Shown: in pieces, positions 59,061 to 64,000 of the stretch
Layout: the number at the start of each line of letters is the position of its first letter
How positions within the stretch are numbered: the first letter of the stretch is position 1
From: Selaginella moellendorffii
Lineage: Eukaryota; Streptophyta; Lycopodiopsida; Selaginellales; Selaginellaceae
DNA length: 64,000 nucleotides
NCBI RefSeq assembly: GCF_000143415.4
Contig: NW_003314280.1
Coordinates: 1,781,549 to 1,845,548 of the forward strand
Direction of reading: 5' to 3'
The notes under the pieces: model-generated
The model's database searches: none
What the model was told of the DNA's origin: nothing
The model's input: only the letters and a program-made list of their open reading frames with translations
Translations under genes and position numbers: made by a program

Positions 59061-61767
59061 TTAATATTCCAATTCACAAAATATCCTTTATGCCCTAAGT
59101 TTTAGATATTGTGTTAGTCAAATGAAAATGTCATAAGAAAGTGTAAACTCTTGGTTGATGAAGTATATATTAATATTGTTGTCACCTTAACTTAAAAAGA
59201 AAAGTTGGACTTAATGGAATTAAAGTGAGTAGTGATATGGAAAGATTTCAAGATTTGTGAAGAAGGAATGGAGCCAAGATGAGGAAAAGGAAATGATTTG
59301 TCTAATCAAATATCTTTTAATTACAAAGTTATTCACCATGAGAGTAGAGCATTCACAAACAAAAGTATTCACTATGGATTAGATGTTTTAAATGATACAT
59401 CTACTATACAAGCTTGAGGGCGAGTATGAAGATAGGGATATTACTCTTGGAAATGGTTTACTATAATACATGTAAAGATGGTTTTTGATCTGACATCATT
59501 GTTCAACCTCTAAAAAGACATTGTTGATACATGGCTCAAATCTCTATTAGAATTGTGTCTTGCTTATGTGCTAGTGGGGCTGTTGGATGAGGAACAAAAT
59601 TTGAAGATGACACTCTAATTATCATTCTTACCATCAATTGTCACAGCAAACAATAAATCAATAGTAATGATGAGAGATATTGGATTTGGATGAGAAAGCA
59701 TGAGCTCTTTAACATTATCATGAAGACCATTCCTTAAGGGGTGTATCGTCTTACAAAATATCAATGGCAATCATCTAGAACTCCGATGCATAGATAAATA
59801 TAGATTCGGAATTTTGGTGTAATTGTTGCAATTTATTAATGCTCTTGATTAATATTGCTGAACATATTAGTGAAGTGCTAAACAAAGAGATCAAAATCTT
59901 GAAAAACAAAATCACTCTTTTCAAAAAGGGCAAAGAACTAGAAAAATGCATCTTAGTAAAAACAGATCTAATTAGGCCTATATAGAAAGTCAGAGTAGAA
60001 TATTGGCCAAATTGTATGGCAATTTAAGGTTTAAGTTGGTTGAGGAAGCTATAGAACTTAACTATGTGCCATCAAACTTTACTAACATACCAATTTTTAG
60101 TTTTGAATCAAGAAGCCACTATTGGTGTTGATTAATTTGTTGGAGTTGTGGGTGAAGTGCCATATTAAATTGCTCTAACACTTCATGTGACTTGAGCTCC
60201 AAGGTCTGACTAAAGCTAAAGAAGAGGATCTAAAGAAGTCATTGATATTAGAGTGTTCAAACTTTTAAGAGACAGAAGGGGAGATGATGAAACTACTAAT
60301 AAAATACTAAATAATGAAGAAGAAAAGATAAATTTATGTTGAATAATCTAAATATAATATCCTTAAAACCCTCCTTTTATAAAGGCTCTAGAAACTAATC
60401 TAATCCAACCCTTAACCAATCTAAAAACCTAATCTACATATGCTAATCTCAATAGCAAATATTGATAAAATCCCATAAGTAGATGTTTGAGGTTAGATTC
60501 TTGTCATGGAAAGTAGTAGTGAATATACTACAGTAAATATGTGATATTAACAATTTGTATTATCCAAACTCTGGAAATAGTCTTTTAATCCATCATGTGG
60601 CACTAGGGTAAAAAGAGGACTGCAATTTGGATGCCCAAAATCTTCACTATGAGACAAAGTGCAAATAAAGATTTATAATATGGTTTTAGGAGATTTGGTT
60701 GGGAATAAAAGAGGAGGATGACAGTATAAAGGGTTAGGCTAGGCTTCACCCCTTTTTTGAAGCATTTAAAAGTTTATAATTGTGTTTAGTAATGTTCTTA
60801 TAGAATTAGAAATGGAGAGTGTTTTCTAATCTCATAGCTAGCTAGTGGCACTGGTGGCCCTAAGCTTGTGTGTGAACATTCCAAAGTTTACTAATGGCAA
60901 CACAATGGCCCTAAAATAGTGATTTTGAATCTAAGAGTGTTCTTAAGGAGTCAAACCTTCAAAGTGTTCTTGAAAGGATTGAGAGAGTTTGAGGGTGGAT
61001 TTCTTGAGCAAAAGAGAGTGCCTCATGGTCTACTGGCAATAACATAGTGGCCTTGAGTAAATATGAAGAATAAAAGAGTATTTTTGATCTCTTCCTACAA
61101 GGGTGTGTGATAATGGGGCAATTAAGGGCAATTGTGCTTTGCCTAGCACTTTGAAGCCCTACCACTTCCATATGGTTGGCTAGTGGAACTGAATTAAGCC
61201 ATCCCCTCCCCTTTGAGTGTACTACATCATCCTCTCTTATATGGGATTCCTCCTATATAGTGCAATAAAGAATTGGGGCTCCTAGCTCAACCAATTAGCA
61301 AGTTGAGTAGCCTTGGATTTGCCTGGCCTATTTTACTGTAATTGCTTCCATGTTTCTTGGAGGGACTTACCCAGGTGGGCCATATGGCAAATTTGGGATA
61401 TTTTGTGGACACATGGGCAAATAGGGGTGAGTTTGACTATTTGGCATGTCTAGGTGGTATAACATGAATAAGAGGGATTTAAAAAGGGAACCACTAACTT
61501 AGTAGTAACAAAAGAATATTCGAAAGAACTTGTTAACATATAATTTTCAATATATTGACAACAACCAAGCATTAAAGCTTCAAACCAACATTGTAAACGT
61601 TGTATGATCTTAAGCAAACTGCACTAACCCCTTGGCTAGCTCATATTCATTAGATACAAACAAGATTAACTTGGCTAATCTAGATTGTAAAATATCACCA
61701 TATTTTAGACCATTGATTGCTTGTATAAGTATGAGATTCCAGTAATCTATTTGCCATATTTAGAGTT
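59061..61767. other. AT-rich repeat-derived DNA, no clear genes
   Basis: Stop-rich AT-rich sequence with words faintly like retroelement gag at 59480-59800 and faintly like the chromovirus LTR at 61480-61570. None is strong enough to annotate. Confidence 0.4.
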
Positions 61768-61867
61768 NNNNNNNNNNNNNNNNNNNNNNNNNNNNNNNNN
61801 NNNNNNNNNNNNNNNNNNNNNNNNNNNNNNNNNNNNNNNNNNNNNNNNNNNNNNNNNNNNNNNNNNN
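61768..61867. other. Assembly gap (100 N)
   Basis: Exactly 100 N, which is a conventional gap size, so the true length is unknown. It abuts a (TA)n tract at 61868-61914 that probably caused the break. Confidence 0.95.

Positions 61868-61914
<47 letters not shown>
61868..61914. repeat. (TA)n microsatellite beside the gap
   Basis: About 23 TA units, cut by the gap. Its end, tatataaaatg, could serve as a TATA-like element for the gene at 61973. Confidence 0.9.
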
Positions 61915-61920
<6 letters not shown>

Positions 61921-61972
61921 AGAAGATGGTTTATTTGAAGATTTGTATTCCTTACTAAAATAAAATTTAATT

Positions 61973-62425
61973 ATGGAAGGAAAAGTGATCCTATGCAATT
62001 TTATCTTAATATTAATGGTCATCCAACAAGCAAAATCATTTTCTGCACCATCATTCCAAGATTGTATTAACACTTTTACTATTGCAACTAATGTTGGAGA
62101 TTATTGTAATTGTGCATCATTGGTTTGGCTCCAATTTTCTTTAAATGGTTTCCAACATGGTACTTATAGCTTCAGAATTGGTACTTTAGGCATCTTTTTA
62201 ACAATTGGCTGGTTCCATGGAAGCACACGTGATGACTTTATAGAAGCTATAGAAGATTTATGGACAATATGTTTAGCTTATAATGAAGGTGGAGGAGTGG
62301 TTCTACTTAGAGATGGATCTTTTATGTTACGGGTAGAACATGCTCGAGATGAGTTAAAAATATTTTCAGAAACTATCAAAGTAGATAATCCTGAGTTGCC
62401 TACTAAATGCAAAGATTTATCTTGA
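61973..62425 (+). CDS. Small secreted Cys-containing protein, family not recognised (copy 2)
   Basis: Intronless, 150 residues, paralogue of the gene at 1390. The signal peptide (MEGKVILCNFILILMVIQQ), the DYCNCASLVW block, GTLGIFLTIGWFHG, the NEGGGV-LRDGSFMLRV block and all cysteines are conserved; changes scatter between, and three residues before ELP are missing in frame. Similar AT-rich codon use. A TATA-like sequence is next to the assembly gap upstream. Decayed glucanase and M28 fragments follow, in the same order as at the left end, so the gene came here with a duplicated block whose other members have rotted while this one stayed open. No function can be assigned. Confidence 0.7.
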   Translation: MEGKVILCNFILILMVIQQAKSFSAPSFQDCINTFTIATNVGDYCNCASLVWLQFSLNGFQHGTYSFRIGTLGIFLTIGWFHGSTRDDFIEAIEDLWTICLAYNEGGGVVLLRDGSFMLRVEHARDELKIFSETIKVDNPELPTKCKDLS

Positions 62426-62504
62426 TTGTATATGCCTTTAAGCCTTTAATTTAAACATCACTTTAATTTTTATTTTTCTTTCCAAATGATTTCTTCTTTC
62501 CTGA

Positions 62505-62775
62505 GAATTGAGAGAAACAACCTCCTATTGTATCAACTGCATTGGCAAGTGAGGCCCCTATGCTCTGCCACCCATCTCACTTGAAACTTGGATGCCACCA
62601 TAGTCAAGCTTGGTCATTGTTTCAACCACAACATCCAGCTGCACATCCAGGAGGTTGTCTTAGTGTATGCTAGAGGGTTGGAAGTTTATACTTTGCATGG
62701 CTTGATGACCAGACCATCTCGCTCAAGCTCTATCTAGAGTAGTCTTCACTTGAGGTGTCAGAGATGTCATCTCAT
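62505..62775 (-). pseudogene. Decayed glucanase fragment (glu'') with an internal micro-inversion
   Basis: 62505-62670 matches 5830-6025 and 62752-62775 matches 6181-6205 of the intact glucanase in the same orientation. The roughly 80 bases between match 6040-6118 only in reverse complement, so this part is inverted. Stops and indels make it a relic. Confidence 0.8.
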
Positions 62776-62889
62776 TCATCACACTAAATCAAATTCATAT
62801 TAAATTTATTATAAGTGAAAGGATAAAATTCTATCATATGAATAAATTTGATATATCTTCCTTTCACTAGTTTACAAATGTCAATTTTC

Positions 62890-63860
62890 GAGTCATGAAG
62901 AATACACAATTTCAAAAATGCTGACAATTGGCTATAGATCTATTTTCACGATCTCGGGAGCATGGAATCCAAATTTGATATGTCCAAACAGCAAGCATGG
63001 TAGTGTTGGAGTTGCCTAGGCAAAAGCTTGTCAACTGTGTCGAATTGGGTATGGTGATACCTTTCCATAAACACAGACATGTGAATAAACATACCAAAAG
63101 TACTAGTTTTGAAGTTGACATTTGGATATGAAAGATTGTTAAAGCTTTTGGACAAATTGTTCTTAACTAATGGGTCTAGAGTCACTAGGCTTCCATAAGG
63201 AACTCTAGCATCACACTATAGTTTCAGTGAAGAGGAAGACGCTTACCATGGGCGAAATGTCTATCCCTATGGAATGACCATTAATATTTCCAAATCCAAT
63301 CTCCACAAGTAAAGCTTTTTTAATCTAGCAAGGCCTTCTACAAAGTTGTAGAAGCTAATTTCAAGTTGTAGTTATTGTATCTTTTCCAAAATGGATTGTG
63401 TATACTTGAAAACAGATTAGTTTCATGATAGGAAGAAAAAAAAAAAGGGGGCATAAGGCTTAAAGATTTACTCATGCTTTAGTATTGCTTAACAACTTTT
63501 GTGTCATTTTCCTCATTCACAAACAACATTGCTTGAAGTGTGTGGTATGGCTTTAGTTTAAGTTGGTGAATAAATCCCACCACCTGAAATGCAAAATGAA
63601 TGGAGCTATAATTTGCTTTATAAGACAATAATTGATCACCTCCCAAGAAACAAATGCTCCACTAACATCATTCTTTGTGCCATATGCAATTTCCCAACTA
63701 TACATATGGCTTCCAAAGATGACCACCTCATCTGGCTTTTCTGCACTTTTGATCTCTATAATCAAGGTTTTGGAAGTTGTAAGTTTCATCAAACAAAACT
63801 ATTAGAATTGGTATTACAAAGGCTTGTTGAGCCTGCAACAACATATTATATTTGTTAGCA
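62890..63860 (-). pseudogene. Decayed M28B peptidase fragment (M28'')
   Basis: Collinear with about 2080-3190 of the intact M28 gene on the minus strand: the last exon (YHHTQFDTVDKL, LDSMLPRS), the middle exons, and the zinc site reading GSHMYSWEIAYGTKNDVSGA, where the metal-binding Asp of HMDSWD is Tyr. It ends near 63860. The upstream exons are absent. Confidence 0.85.
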
Positions 63861-64000
63861 TAATACTAGGGTAAAAGTGAACATGAGAAACTAGGGCAAA
63901 GCAAAAGCTTGTACCACCGAGAAAGGGGGAATAATCAAACTTGCCTTGATTGACCTATGACACTAGCAAATATTCCACCACATGGCATATTGCATGGCAA
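63861..64000. other. Window end, no feature seen
   Basis: Short AT-rich tail with no match to the M28 upstream exons or to any other element here. Confidence 0.5.

Overview
The window is nuclear DNA of a land plant. The plant-specific genes (a KRP-type CDK inhibitor, an R2R3-MYB, a GH17-X8 glucanase, an organellar MnmE), the very short introns of about 45-60 bases, and the compact GC-richer genes set between AT-rich LTR-retrotransposon blocks best fit a lycophyte such as Selaginella. That assignment is inference; no marker sequence was compared.

Layout. 0.2-7 kb: an M28B peptidase gene and a GH17 beta-1,3-glucanase gene, both minus strand, preceded by decayed copies of the same two genes, with a small AT-rich secreted-protein gene between the decayed copies. 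7.6-11.9 kb: a long minus-strand NST1-like gene. 12.6-29.6 kb: an AT-rich retrotransposon nest. Its centrepiece is a minus-strand Ty3/gypsy chromovirus (17689-27483) with a 5-base target-site duplication, PPT, PBS and decayed gag-pol; its gag carries four head-to-tail copies of an exactly 938-base unit. It sits inside an older plus-strand gypsy element. 29.6-34.6 kb: broken host-gene pieces (EamA transporter, TBL/PC-esterase, OVATE-like, class-I release factor). 34.9-41.8 kb: intact NRPB2 (RNA polymerase II subunit 2) and MnmE on the plus strand. 42.4-45.2 kb: a minus-strand transcript-like region I cannot name. 45.3-53.8 kb: KRP, R2R3-MYB, a Met_gamma_lyase/aluminium-resistance PLP enzyme and glyoxal oxidase. 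54.8-61.8 kb: AT-rich DNA with another decayed gypsy polyprotein and an assembly gap. 62-63.9 kb: a second copy of the secreted-protein gene followed by decayed glucanase and M28 fragments, in the same order as at the left end.

The host genes do not form one pathway. They are ordinary, independently transcribed plant genes for secretion and cell-wall work (GH17, M28, glyoxal oxidase), transcription (NRPB2, MYB), tRNA modification (MnmE) and the cell cycle (KRP). The interest lies in genome structure: the two-step tandem amplification inside a dead retroelement, the retained secreted-protein gene pair among rotting neighbours, and an intron and a microsatellite that grew from seed sequences still visible in the intact genes. 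Exon borders were read by eye from splice consensus and frame continuity; they are predictions.
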